Source: Euperipatoides rowelli
Taxonomy: Eukaryota > Onychophora > Udeonychophora > Euonychophora > Peripatopsidae
Length of the DNA stretch: 18,683 nucleotides
Direction: 5' to 3' (one strand)
Assembly (NCBI GenBank): GCA_003024985.2
Contig: PXIH01S0013077.1
Of the stretch, positions 8,676-17,154 are shown piece after piece. Position numbers and translations under genes: made by a program. Within the stretch, counting starts at the first letter, position 1, and each line of letters starts with the position of its first letter. The notes under the pieces are model-generated. The model searched no databases. It was not told where the DNA came from and saw only the letters and a list, made by a program, of their open reading frames with translations.

Positions 8676-9567
8676 ATGGATGTACCAGGAATTTGATTAT
8701 AGAAAAATTGAATGATGAAAACTATTTCCTTTGGAAATTCAAAATATAACTCGTATTGCAGAAGGAAAAACTGTGGAACCTCATAATCTAAGATCAACCG
8801 ACAACTGTAAACAGAGAGTGGATATTAAAAGATCAGTCGGCTAAAGCAACAATCTGTCTCGTGATAGAAGACAAACTCTTAATACTTTTATGAACCTACA
8901 AAACAGTCAGAGGTGTGGTTGAAATTGCAGGAGATTAACGAGCAAACCAATCTAACAAAATACATTTGTTAAAAAATCTCTAGCATAAAATATGAAACTA
9001 TAAATAATATGCATAGCTATCTTAATAGTCTAATGGAGACCACCGAAAAACTCAGAGCGTTAGGAGAAGAGGTCAAAGAGAAACATTTGATTGCACTCAC
9101 ATTATATGGACTTAATAAAGACTTTAATAATTTTATAACCGCAATTGAATCGAGAGATGAGGTGCAGCTTACTCTTAACTATGTAGCATTCAAAGTTGAT
9201 GGACTCAAGTATACACAAGGAATTGGTATCAGAGACTGATGTGCTAAACGAAGCAATGGCGTCAGGCTATTCTAGACGAAGAGTTAATAGAGATAGCAGA
9301 CACACCTGTTATGAGTGCGGACAAATTATAGGCCATCTTAGACGAGATTGTAGCACTCTTGATCGATCGGATAGAATAAATTGGAGAAGTAACCAGGCGC
9401 AATATGATAAAGAACCACTAATGAAGAATATGAATGGAAATGTATCGGAACAAAACAAGAGTATAAATTATTGTATGGCCACACACGGAACTCATGATGC
9501 TGCTGTTGTGGAAACCAAAAGAAATTATATGAGAAACCAGACAATAATTGGGAAGAAAATAAATTGA
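8676..9567 (+). pseudogene. gag: copia gag, broken
   Basis: Encodes the remains of the capsid/nucleocapsid protein that packages the element RNA. The first ATG (8676) is followed within seven codons by a stop. In another frame NDENYFLWKF at about 8711-8740 is the typical copia gag start block. A block with WILKDQSAKA (about 8821-8850) and one from about 8911 (EVWLKLQEI) to 9239 follow, interrupted by stops and shifts. The part at 9009-9239 includes HSYLNSLMETTEKLRALGEE. After a further frameshift near 9220-9240 comes a zinc knuckle at 9307-9351, CYECGQIIGHLRRDC. Its spacing is C-x2-C-x5-H-x4-C, one residue longer than the standard C-x2-C-x4-H-x4-C. Confidence 0.85.
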
Positions 9568-9592
9568 GGATGAATATAGTGAACGACAAAAT

Positions 9593-9964
9593 GTGATGGA
9601 TACACTAAGTAATGGATATGAAACAGCCCTATCTGGATGTATAGAAGGTGAACATGGAAAAAAAGGTGAGTGGATAATTGACTCGGGAGCCACTGCCCAT
9701 ATGTGTTTTGATTTAATATTTTTTACTACCGTACAAAATTTACAAAATCATATAGATATTAGGGTCGCTGATGGAAAGTTGTTAAGTGCAAACAAAATAG
9801 GAAACGGAAACATATACACTAACATAAAAGGAAAAGGAGTTCAAAGGATATTGATAACATATGTGTTATATGTGCCAAAGGTAAAATTCCAATTATTATC
9901 AATTAAACAACTAACAGAAAAGGGATTTGTTGTACACTTTAGGGAAAACACATGTAGTATATAG
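9593..9964 (+). pseudogene. pol: copia aspartic protease remnant
   Basis: The open segment contains WIIDSGATAHM at about 9672-9704, the active-site Asp-Ser-Gly block of copia retropepsins, followed by beta-rich sequence ending in the VLYVPKVKFQLLSI block. That block is characteristic of copia protease domains. The domain cuts the Gag-Pol precursor. The frame stops at 9962-9964 and similarity resumes in another frame towards the integrase. It is separated from the gag frame by stops and a frameshift. Confidence 0.88.
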
Positions 9965-10919
9965 TAAAGGATGATCAGGTAATTGTTGAGGCAAAATCGG
10001 AAAAAAAACGAGCATTTGTGGTTCAGTCTTCAGTTATAGAACACTCCACAAAGGTAGGAGTATGCGTGCATGAATGGCACCAGAGATTTGGACACAGAAA
10101 TATATTGTCTATAAAACAAATGGAAACCAATAAATTAGTAAAAAACCTAAATATACAGAAGTGTAATTACTCAGATTTTTGTTCCACTTGCCATGTGGGC
10201 AAAATGAAACAAAATAATTTCCCTAAATCGGATAAAAAAGAGAGCAAAATATTTAAAACAGTAGTGTGATATATGTGGACACCAATGCCGATAATATCCA
10301 TAGGTGGAAATCGCTATATATTGACAATGACTTATACACCAGATATACATGTATTGAAATGCTAAAGTATAAAGGTCAGGCAGCTGACAAACTGAAAATA
10401 TACTTAGAAAGGGACTTTGTAAAATTTGGCTACTATCCTAAAACACTCCGTACAGATGGGGGTGGAGAATTCAATAAGATCCTTAATGATTACTTCAACT
10501 CCAAAGGAATTTCTCACCAAATAAGCGTCCCATATTGTCCCCAACAGAATGGATATGCCGAAAGGTTAAATGGTACATTATTGCCTATGATACGCTGATT
10601 GTTGAAGGAGAAAAAATACCACTAATACTATGGGGTGAGGCGGTCAATACAGCAACTTTCATCACTAATTGTATGCCATATTCAAGTACCGGATATATAC
10701 CTTTTGAAAGGTGGGAGGGGAAGAAGCCTAGTGTGGACTATCTTAGATCATTTGGATCTGAGGCTTATGCATATGTCAACACATTAATCAGAAGAAAATT
10801 ACAAGCTGCAAAAAAAAAAAGGGAATTTTTGTGGGTTACAGGAGCAAGGGATACAAGGTATTGTTACCTTCATCAAACAAAATTATTTTTGTAAGTAAAA
10901 TGTTTATTAATGTAGATAA
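9965..10919 (+). pseudogene. pol: copia integrase remnant, several frameshifts
   Basis: Remains of the enzyme that inserts element cDNA. The zinc-binding pre-integrase part at 10018-10262 shows WHQRFGHRN and FCSTCHVGKM. In the core, the first acidic residue is likely at 10268 (DICG in another frame). SIGGNRY follows in a second frame, and RTDGGGEF and QQNGYAERLN in a third. The second Asp and the Glu are 34 residues apart. From 10535 a further frame holds LWGEAVNTATFITN and YLRSFGSEAYAYV. An A-run at 10810-10820 marks one more shift, after which GIFVGYRSKGYKVL continues to about 10919. Confidence 0.9.
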
Positions 10920-11033
10920 TCCTGAAAAAATGATTTGCCACTAGGAGAGCAATGAGGCCCAATAAAGGCGTACCAGCTCAAAAACTTACATATTAACAAT
11001 AATGAAACAATATTATGATTTGTTTTTCACATT
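10920..11033 (+). other. Deletion scar where RT and RNase H should be
   Basis: After the integrase a short segment at 10954-10992 reads RPNKGVPAQKLTY, matching the linker that precedes reverse transcriptase in copia polyproteins. Only about 50 bp follow before the 3' LTR. No YVDD-type reverse transcriptase or RNase H block is present, so roughly the last third of pol has been lost by internal deletion. Confidence 0.75.
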
Positions 11034-11042
11034 GTGGGATGG
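11034..11042 (+). other. Polypurine tract
   Basis: GTGGGATGG abuts the 3' LTR. Retrotransposons use such a purine-rich site to prime plus-strand DNA. Its placement fits, although two T bases interrupt the purines. Confidence 0.55.
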
Positions 11043-11464
11043 TGTTGTATTGTTACGATGTGAACGTTGAATAAGTTCAAACTCATATTGTAAAACATAA
11101 CTCACCTAACTAGATATCTTTCTAATATTGGTTGTATTTGCTTATTAATCTATTATGTAATTTTTGTATTTTTATAATCTATTTTATAAACTAATATTTA
11201 TTGTAATATTTATAGTATTAATCCTACAGTACCATAATGTCTGTGGCACTCAAAATGTAAGTGTGAGTCATATCCTAATAATGTATGATGGGATAGTGTC
11301 CTTTTTTTCTGTGATTAGAGTTAATAGAGTAGCCATATTGGTGTTAATTGTACGTTTGTTAATTTTGGAATATATCAGTGCGATTAAGCTTAATTAAGTT
11401 GGATATCCTATGTAATTCCTATTACAGTTTTAGTTAGAGTTAGTATTAGTATATAAAAACAATA
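11043..11464 (+). repeat. 3' LTR of copia element
   Basis: Starts TGTTGTATTG and ends ACAATA, aligning over its full length with 8193-8611. It has an insertion of about 15 bp near 11180-11195 relative to the 5' LTR and lacks about 14 bp near its end. The flanking base pattern GATGG after 11464 is the right-hand target duplication. Confidence 0.93.
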
Positions 11465-11618
11465 GATGGAATTGAATTCACGTCATTAAAAGTAATTTGA
11501 ATTCCAATTAGGTTGTAAGGTTCTCCATGCATTTACAGTATATCCCAAGTTCCAACATGCATCCTTTATGATAAAGTCAAAGTAAGACTTTGAAAGGTCG
11601 CAGTATGTAAATAAGGTC
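11465..11618. other. Right end of duplication copy A
   Basis: After the target duplication, ATTGAATTCACGTCATTAAA and the following 100 bp align with 18548-18655 in copy B. No gene. Confidence 0.7.
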
Positions 11619-11863
11619 ATGCATTTGCAAATCAAACATACTTCAGTGGTGACATATTGCCACAAGTAATACCTTTTGGAAACTGAAAATTAAAATAGAT
11701 ATCATGGTAACACAAATTGGAATGGCTTTTAAGTAATGCGACGACTCACGTCACTTTAAATCTATTTTTAGTGTTATATTAAGATGTATTTAAATATGTA
11801 TTCTTTCATGCACTTTAAATTCCCACTTAGATTAAGTTTAAAATCTTATAGGCCTAAACTACA
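11590..11863 (-). pseudogene. Decayed zinc-finger remnants beyond the stop of gene B
   Basis: On the minus strand, past the TAG of gene B, finger-like pieces remain in shifting frames. Near 11792-11818 is FKVHERIHI, near 11736-11760 is LK-stop-RESSH, and near 11607-11635 is DLQMHDLIYILRPFK. Their spacing from the last intact His-x3-His is 89 bp for the first, near one finger period, then 60 and 129 bp. This suggests that the ancestral gene encoded more C-terminal fingers that were lost by a stop and later decay. The first piece is the best supported; the last is weak. Confidence 0.5.
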
Positions 11864-13615
11864 CTAAAATATCTTTTCTCTCGTATGAGTCATTTCATGT
11901 CTTTTCAAATTGCCCAATTGTACACTTCTAAAATTACAATAAGTGCATTTAATTTTTTTCCCCTCATGGATTTTTTTATGCATTATCAAGCTACCCGGAT
12001 GTAAAGATCTAAAAAAACAAAAATCACATTTGTAAATCTTTTTCTTTTTATGTTCTTTTATATGTCTTTTTAAACTATCTTGCGTATTAGTTTTATATTT
12101 GCAAAGTAGGCAATTAAATGGATTTTCTTCTGTGTGCTTCCTTACTTCATGTGCTTTTAAATATTGTTTACGATGTGTTTTAAACGGACAAAAAGTACAA
12201 TGGAATTGTATTTCCTTGTTGTGTATTCCTTTATGTACTTGTAAAGCAGTTGGAGTCTTCCCTTGCAATTGTAAACTATTTTTATGCTGCATTTTTAATG
12301 GATCGTCAATACATTTAGATAGTTCTTCCTTACAATGTAATAATTCATGTTTTTTTAAATTCCCTTTGAAGTTACTTTTAAATGGACATGAATTGCATTG
12401 AAAGGAATTCTTCATACGATGTAAATTTGAAGGTGGTTTTAAATCTGTTCTTAATTTAGTTTCTTTAGATAATTCAAATTTTTTTTTATCCGAATGGGTC
12501 ACTTCGTGTAATTTTAAAACATTTTCCTTTTTTGTTTTAAAAGGACAAAATGTGCACTTAAACAAAATTTTCTTAATATGTACTTTTTCACCAGTATGAC
12601 AGCTTTCATGTCTTATTAAACGGCCATTTTGCTTTGTCTTAAAAGAACAATAACGACATTTAAAGGGCCTGTTTTGGCTATGCATTTTTTCATGTCCTTT
12701 TAAAGTCCATTTGTGCTTACACCTATAATGACAATATTTACATTTAAATGGCCTTTCACTACTATGTGAGCTTTCATGTATTTTTAAACATTGTCTGCTT
12801 CTAGTTTTATATTTGTATTTCCTGCAATGGAATGGATTTTCATCATAGTGTTTCATTTCATGTAACTTTAAACTATTTTTATGCCTTGCTTTGTACGGAC
12901 AAACAGTGCAATGAAATGGCTTTTGTTCAGAATGTATTCTTTCATGTTTTGATAAATCCTGTCTGCGATTGGTCTTATATTCACAAAACCTGCATTGAAA
13001 TATATTTCCACCAGGTAGGAGCACTTCACTTCTTTTGAAACTTTCACCTATTGGAGTTTCACTAGAGTGCGTGACTTCATGTAATTTTAAACTGTCTAAT
13101 TGAGTTGCTTTATAATTACAAAACTTGCATTGAAACATCTTGTCGATAGTGTCAAGAGCTTTATAATCACAAAATTCACTGTCGGACTGATTTTCAACAG
13201 TATGACTCATTTCATGTGCTTTTAATTTTACCTGTCGTGTAGTTTTATAATCGCAGAGATGGCAGTAAAATAACTTTTGATCTTCCAAATTTCTATGATA
13301 AATGATTGAATCATCTGAAGTTTTATATGATCTTTCAGCATTCAAAAAATGACAATGTGATGACTTTTCTGTACAATGTACTTCAGGGGATGTCAACGTT
13401 ATCAAATGTTCATTTTGATCGTATTGTAATATTTGATCTCCATGACTGATTTTATGCAATTTTAAACTATTATAGTGAGCAGCTTTATATAGACATTGAT
13501 TACAGTGAAAGAGTTTTTCATCCCTGTGTCTCATTTCATGGAATATTAGATACAATTTATATATTGTGGTATAACCACACTGATTACAGCTAAATATGTT
13601 AACATTACATGCCAT
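11864..13615 (-). CDS. C2H2 zinc-finger protein, tandem paralogue B (583 aa)
   Basis: A predicted nuclear DNA-binding protein with 15 finger units, 14 of them with complete ligands. The exception, at about residues 265-290, reads FHCRKYKYKT, with the second Cys changed to Tyr but both His kept. Fingers 1 and 2 lie at about residues 8-60, a finger-free spacer at 61-112, then the remaining fingers to residue 580. Two further spacers look like finger relics without ligands: EFCDYKALDTID, and QHKNSLQLQ following DDPLK. The C-terminal finger KCTYCNFRSVQLGNLKRHE is complete, unlike in gene A. The start has the same ACAATGG context and upstream acceptor as A. No effector domain is visible, so its action on targets is unknown. 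It is the better preserved of the two paralogues. Confidence 0.88.
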   Translation of the reverse strand: MACNVNIFSCNQCGYTTIYKLYLIFHEMRHRDEKLFHCNQCLYKAAHYNSLKLHKISHGDQILQYDQNEHLITLTSPEVHCTEKSSHCHFLNAERSYKTSDDSIIYHRNLEDQKLFYCHLCDYKTTRQVKLKAHEMSHTVENQSDSEFCDYKALDTIDKMFQCKFCNYKATQLDSLKLHEVTHSSETPIGESFKRSEVLLPGGNIFQCRFCEYKTNRRQDLSKHERIHSEQKPFHCTVCPYKARHKNSLKLHEMKHYDENPFHCRKYKYKTRSRQCLKIHESSHSSERPFKCKYCHYRCKHKWTLKGHEKMHSQNRPFKCRYCSFKTKQNGRLIRHESCHTGEKVHIKKILFKCTFCPFKTKKENVLKLHEVTHSDKKKFELSKETKLRTDLKPPSNLHRMKNSFQCNSCPFKSNFKGNLKKHELLHCKEELSKCIDDPLKMQHKNSLQLQGKTPTALQVHKGIHNKEIQFHCTFCPFKTHRKQYLKAHEVRKHTEENPFNCLLCKYKTNTQDSLKRHIKEHKKKKIYKCDFCFFRSLHPGSLIMHKKIHEGKKIKCTYCNFRSVQLGNLKRHEMTHTREKIF

Positions 13616-13640
13616 TGTATGATCACTGAAAGTGCACTCT
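13616..13640 (-). promoter_or_regulatory. Candidate 3' splice site upstream of gene B start
   Basis: On the minus strand TGCACTTTCAG is followed by TGATCATACAATGG, so the putative intron would end at 13626, ten bases before the ATG. One base of the tract differs from copy A and the AG is kept. Confidence 0.5.
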
Positions 13641-14274
13641 TTTGCAGTTTAAAATAACTTGGAAGGGGAAATAATAAGTTTGCTTTAACTTGTTTTCTTG
13701 TACAAAAATTACAAAAAGATTCCAGGCAGTTTAGGTAAATGGCAAATCACTCTTTCTGTTTGCTTAGAAATGGCCACATATTTTTTTATAAACTCGATAA
13801 AATTGGTATTATTTTGTGCCTCAATATTTACAATCTTATAGCTGTAGATGATAATGTCAATAGGCTATTTTTTACAACCTTAAGACTTCACATTAATTTT
13901 TCATAAAATGGTGAATCATTTCCTAATGATCAGAATACGTTTTGGAAGCAATTTTATAATTTAGCGTTCTTATTGTTTTGGCGATAAATAAACATCTTCA
14001 TCATCGAATAATCAGATAAACCCACATTCCATTAGTTGTAAATCTTCAGGAAACTCTTTTTTTTTTGTTTGTTTTACAAAATGAATCTGAAAATAGAGAG
14101 ATCATTCACATCAATAAAATGGAAAAGCAAAATAAGAGATGATAAAAACATATTTTCATTTGAATATCTACATTGTAGATTAATTCATAACAATAATACA
14201 ATGAATGATGAACAAATAAAAAGAAAACAAATTACTAATTAAAAAATTTCAGAAATAATTTTAACACCCTAAAC
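13641..14274. other. Non-coding upstream flank of gene B
   Basis: Aligns with 3311-3914. The block 13969-14050 is almost the same as 3610-3692 and may be a promoter or a 5' exon. No ORF of note. Confidence 0.5.
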
Positions 14275-15278
14275 CAAGGTTTCTTAACCTTTTTGAGTCG
14301 TGACCCAGATTGGGGGTTATAGTTTTTGGTTTAGCGATCCAATATGACACATGATCAAGATGGATAGCAACCTTAATTTTTTTATTTACAGTCTTAACCT
14401 TACCATTACCCTGAAACCTAATTCAAACTATGTGTGAAATCCACTATGCCCCAACCCTATGATATCAACAGTCCCAACCTTACCTTTACCCTATCTCCAA
14501 CTACATGTGAAAACCACTATGCCACAACCCTATGATAATCAACAGTCCTAACCTTACCTATACCCTGAACCCTAACTCCAACTATGTGTTAAATCCACTA
14601 TGCCACAACCCTATGATAATCAAAAGTCCTAACCTTACCTTTACCATGAACCCTAACTCAAACTACATGTGAAAATTCATTATGCCCTAACACTATGATA
14701 ATCTAGTCCTAACCTTACCATTACTCTGAATCCTAACTCCAACTACGTGTAAAATCCACTATGCCGCAGCGCTATGATAAACTAGATGTGAAATAATCGT
14801 TTTTCATTGATTTCGATAATTTTGACACAAATTCTGTCAGCCGTTTCCGTAATGATGAAAATACATGCACAGATGTTAAAAACACGATAAAATATGACTT
14901 AGTCCTTCCAGTTTTTAGATACTTCTTACAATGACTACGTTACTGGCAAACTTTTAAGAAATATGGGAAATGCAACGCAGCAAGTCCATTAGTCATACAA
15001 ACAAAAACAAATTCATTAGCAAAAACAGAAGCGCTATCTGACAGCGTGCCAGATAGTGAAAGATAAATAAAATGTGTGGAGAGTTGCCACAATAAGTTTT
15101 AGCGAATTCTGAATAACAATAAACTGTTACATGTAACTCACGGTGGCTCGAGAGGTTTTTAAAATTATTTTTTACTTGTAATGCATCGTATGTTATTATC
15201 TAAAAAATATTGTTTTTGTGACCACAAAATACGCCATGCGACCCAATGTTGGGACATGACTTATAGGTTAAGAAACAG
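14275..15278. mobile_element. Worn hAT-like element (copy B), enlarged by an internal array
   Basis: The left end CCAAGGTTTCTTAACC continues TTTTTGAGTCGTGACCCAG. The right end GGTTAAGAAACAGT is preceded by GCGACCCAATGTTGGG. It is the counterpart of 3915-4540. It is about 380 bp longer, chiefly because the 80-bp module inside it is amplified five-fold. No coding sequence. Confidence 0.58.
14391..14790. repeat. 80-bp minisatellite, five copies, B-specific expansion
   Basis: The anchor AACCTTACC (or a close variant) recurs at 14396, 14476, 14550, 14631 and 14711, with spacings of 80, 74, 81 and 80. Each unit carries CCCTGAACCCTAACTCCAAC, then ACTACGTGTGAAATCCACTA, then CAACCCTATGATAATC, with scattered differences. 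Copy A has one partial unit at 4029-4075. Confidence 0.93.
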
Positions 15279-15995
15279 TTTATGTGGTATAAAAAACGAT
15301 CACAAAATAAAAATAAATCATGAAATTAACTAAGAAATTCAATCCAAAATATTTCTTATGGAGTCAACATTCATATTGTGTTCCATGAGAAACAATAACT
15401 TTATTATAATATTTATTGAGGTAATCCATATCCAATTCATGGGCCTATTAAAGTCTGTATGTTTAGTTCAAAATTTATTATAGGCCGATATACAGATACA
15501 GCATTTATAAACATACTGTATGCAGTACCGTACTATATTGTAGCTAATACACCCATACAGTACAAACATGCAGTATAGGCTTTATTGTATGCATTAATAC
15601 AATATATTGTATGTATTATTACATAAAACAAAAACAATTATATGGTATAGTACATATTTAAACGGACAAGTTATAGTATAATTAGCCTAATTAATTTCCA
15701 TTGTCTCTCACAGTTATAAATAATATAAATTTCCGAAATAGTAATTAATAAAAATTAAAACAAGTTATAAAAAAATACCTCATAAATTTCAAAAGCTATC
15801 AATATTGAATATATTGTACAGAATATTCATAGGCCTGTTTTTTTGTCTATTTACTAATTAAGAAGGAAAGGGGGGGGGGGGGGGGAGAGGAGAGGCTACT
15901 AAGCCTGGGGTTTCTCAATCCAACCAGTTTTATTTTAAATTTTGGTAAATTTCTTAAAAATAGATATTACAAAATTTGAATTGTAATTGCCTAAA
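15279..15995. other. AT-rich non-coding DNA, aligned with 4541-5254
   Basis: No gene. A run of about 16 G at 15869-15884 sits where copy A has a mixed purine stretch. Confidence 0.6.
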
Positions 15996-16213
15996 GACAA
16001 ATGGGTGCTACCTTTGTGTGAGGTCTCACTGAAGTTTTGCATTACATAACTAACCTTAACTCTTACCCTGAAACCTAACTATGTGTGAAATTAGAAATTC
16101 ACTATTCCCCTATTTTACATATAGTTGCAGTTAGGGTTCAGAGTAAGGCTTAAGGTTAGTTATGTGATGGCAAATTTCAGGTAGAACTTACGCTAAAGTA
16201 GCACCGACAAAGG
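15996..16213. mobile_element. Small foldback MITE with 8-bp target duplication (copy B)
   Basis: The element proper is 16004-16205 (202 bp). It starts GGTGCTACCTTTG and ends CTAAAGTAGCACC, and is flanked by GACAAATG and GACAAAGG. It is the orthologous copy of 5263-5453 and shows the termini in better condition. The two arms again carry the AACC-TAACT-ATGTGTGAAA module as inverted copies. Confidence 0.82.
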
Positions 16214-16809
16214 TTACAAAATGAAGTTTGGTTATTACCGTACATCAACTAACTTCGAGAATAATTCTGCTGATTTTTCAATAAATGGTTCTTGTTTATA
16301 AATTTTATTTCATTTTTTTTTTACACTTGTTAAAAATAATATGAAAATTGATTTTAGTTAGAGATAGTAAGAAAAGATTTTTGTTACGGTAAGAATTTTT
16401 TTTATTGTTAAGTTAACATATACATGTACATTAGGTTGGTTACGTTAACATTTTAGATATTTGATGAAATTTTATTATCATTAACTCTATAAAAATAATA
16501 AAGAATTGCTAAAATTATTCAATTAAATTCGATTTACATAATTAAATGTTAAAATAAAATAGAAGATAAAAGTAAATATTACAAAATAATAATAATAATA
16601 GAATAGTAGGCTAAGAGTTATCTGTAGCTTAATACAAATGTTTTGGTCTAAGTCTGGTCAAAATTGGGTAAAAATTATGAGGATTAGAAATGTTTAAAAC
16701 TTAAACGAATGCCACTTAGATTCAAAAAGGCACATTTTTAAAATTATCCATTGAAGAATATAATGCCAATGTAGCCTACAAGTGTTGAACAAATGCACCA
16801 CATCTGGAA
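16214..16809. other. AT-rich non-coding DNA, aligned with 5462-6131
   Basis: No gene supported. Compared with copy A it lacks several short blocks. An imperfect (AAT)n stretch lies near 16585-16600. Confidence 0.5.
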
Positions 16810-16882
16810 CACAACATGGATTGTTTGCCTATCAAACATATTAGATAAAAGGGTTAAAGTTTAACCATTTTATCTAATTTTT
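16810..16882. mobile_element. Deletion remnant of the foldback element plus a hairpin
   Basis: CACAACATGG followed by ATTGTTTGCCTATCAAACAT matches only the left target duplication and left end of the element at 6132-6712. The sequence then passes directly to ATTAGATAAAAGGGTTAAAG, followed by TTTAACCATTTTATCTAAT, a hairpin of about 39 bp. Copy A has only the right half of this hairpin in its flank (near 6787-6812). This is a deletion or rearrangement product and not an empty site. Confidence 0.6.
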
Positions 16883-17150
16883 TTTTATTATTTTGCTGAT
16901 AACCAAAATGTTTCCTTTTACCTGAAGTGGATTTGAGACTTCACTGATTCATTCAGAGGCCTACTGTTTTGCATGCTGCAAAAAGGGCTGTAATTTTACC
17001 ATTGAATTTTTTTTTCAATAGTGCAAATAAAGAGATTGCTTCATCCAAAGCTTGCTTGCTCACAATTTTAATTGATTTAGCTGTGCTCCATCAGTACCTT
17101 TTCTTTCAATACTAGAAAAGAAAGAGGGAAATATCATAGATGAGGAATAG
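16883..17150. other. Non-coding DNA containing the empty hAT target
   Basis: Aligns with 6813-7025 joined to 7542-7580. The uninterrupted ATCAGTACC at about 17089-17097 is the empty counterpart of the insertion at 7026. No gene. Confidence 0.6.
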
Positions 17151-17154
17151 CCGA

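Larger units (their letters stand above)
8193..11464 (+). mobile_element. Ty1/copia LTR retrotransposon, internally deleted
   Basis: A 3272-bp element with two LTRs (8193-8611 and 11043-11464), a primer-binding site, gag, protease and integrase remnants in copia order, and a purine tract before the 3' LTR. The flanks are GACGC and GATGG. Copy B at 18543-18547 has GATGC at the intact site, so both are one-base variants of a 5-bp target duplication. Several frameshifts and stops break the coding region, and reverse transcriptase and RNase H are missing. Full copia elements are usually around 5 kb. It lies opposite in orientation to the zinc-finger genes and is present only in copy A. Confidence 0.95.
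1345..11618. repeat. Segmental duplication, copy A
   Basis: Contains zinc-finger gene A and its flank in the same order and orientation as copy B. Matching landmarks include the gene, the acceptor, the block at 3610, three old transposons and the final ATTGAATTCACGTC block. The copia and the hAT-like insertion are extra. Without them the unit is about 6.5 kb. Confidence 0.9.

Noticed and set aside
9338-9693. Minus-strand open frames over the copia gag and protease region
   Set aside because: The + strand holds clear gag and protease motifs. The minus-strand frames carry none.
11164-11397. Open frame of 77 codons, and one at 8344-8538, within the LTRs
   Set aside because: Both lie inside LTR sequence and are not shared between the two LTRs as coding frames.
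14396-14790. Repeated CCCTAA motifs suggesting telomeric repeats
   Set aside because: The CCCTAA pieces are isolated parts of an 80-bp unit, never a head-to-tail hexamer run.
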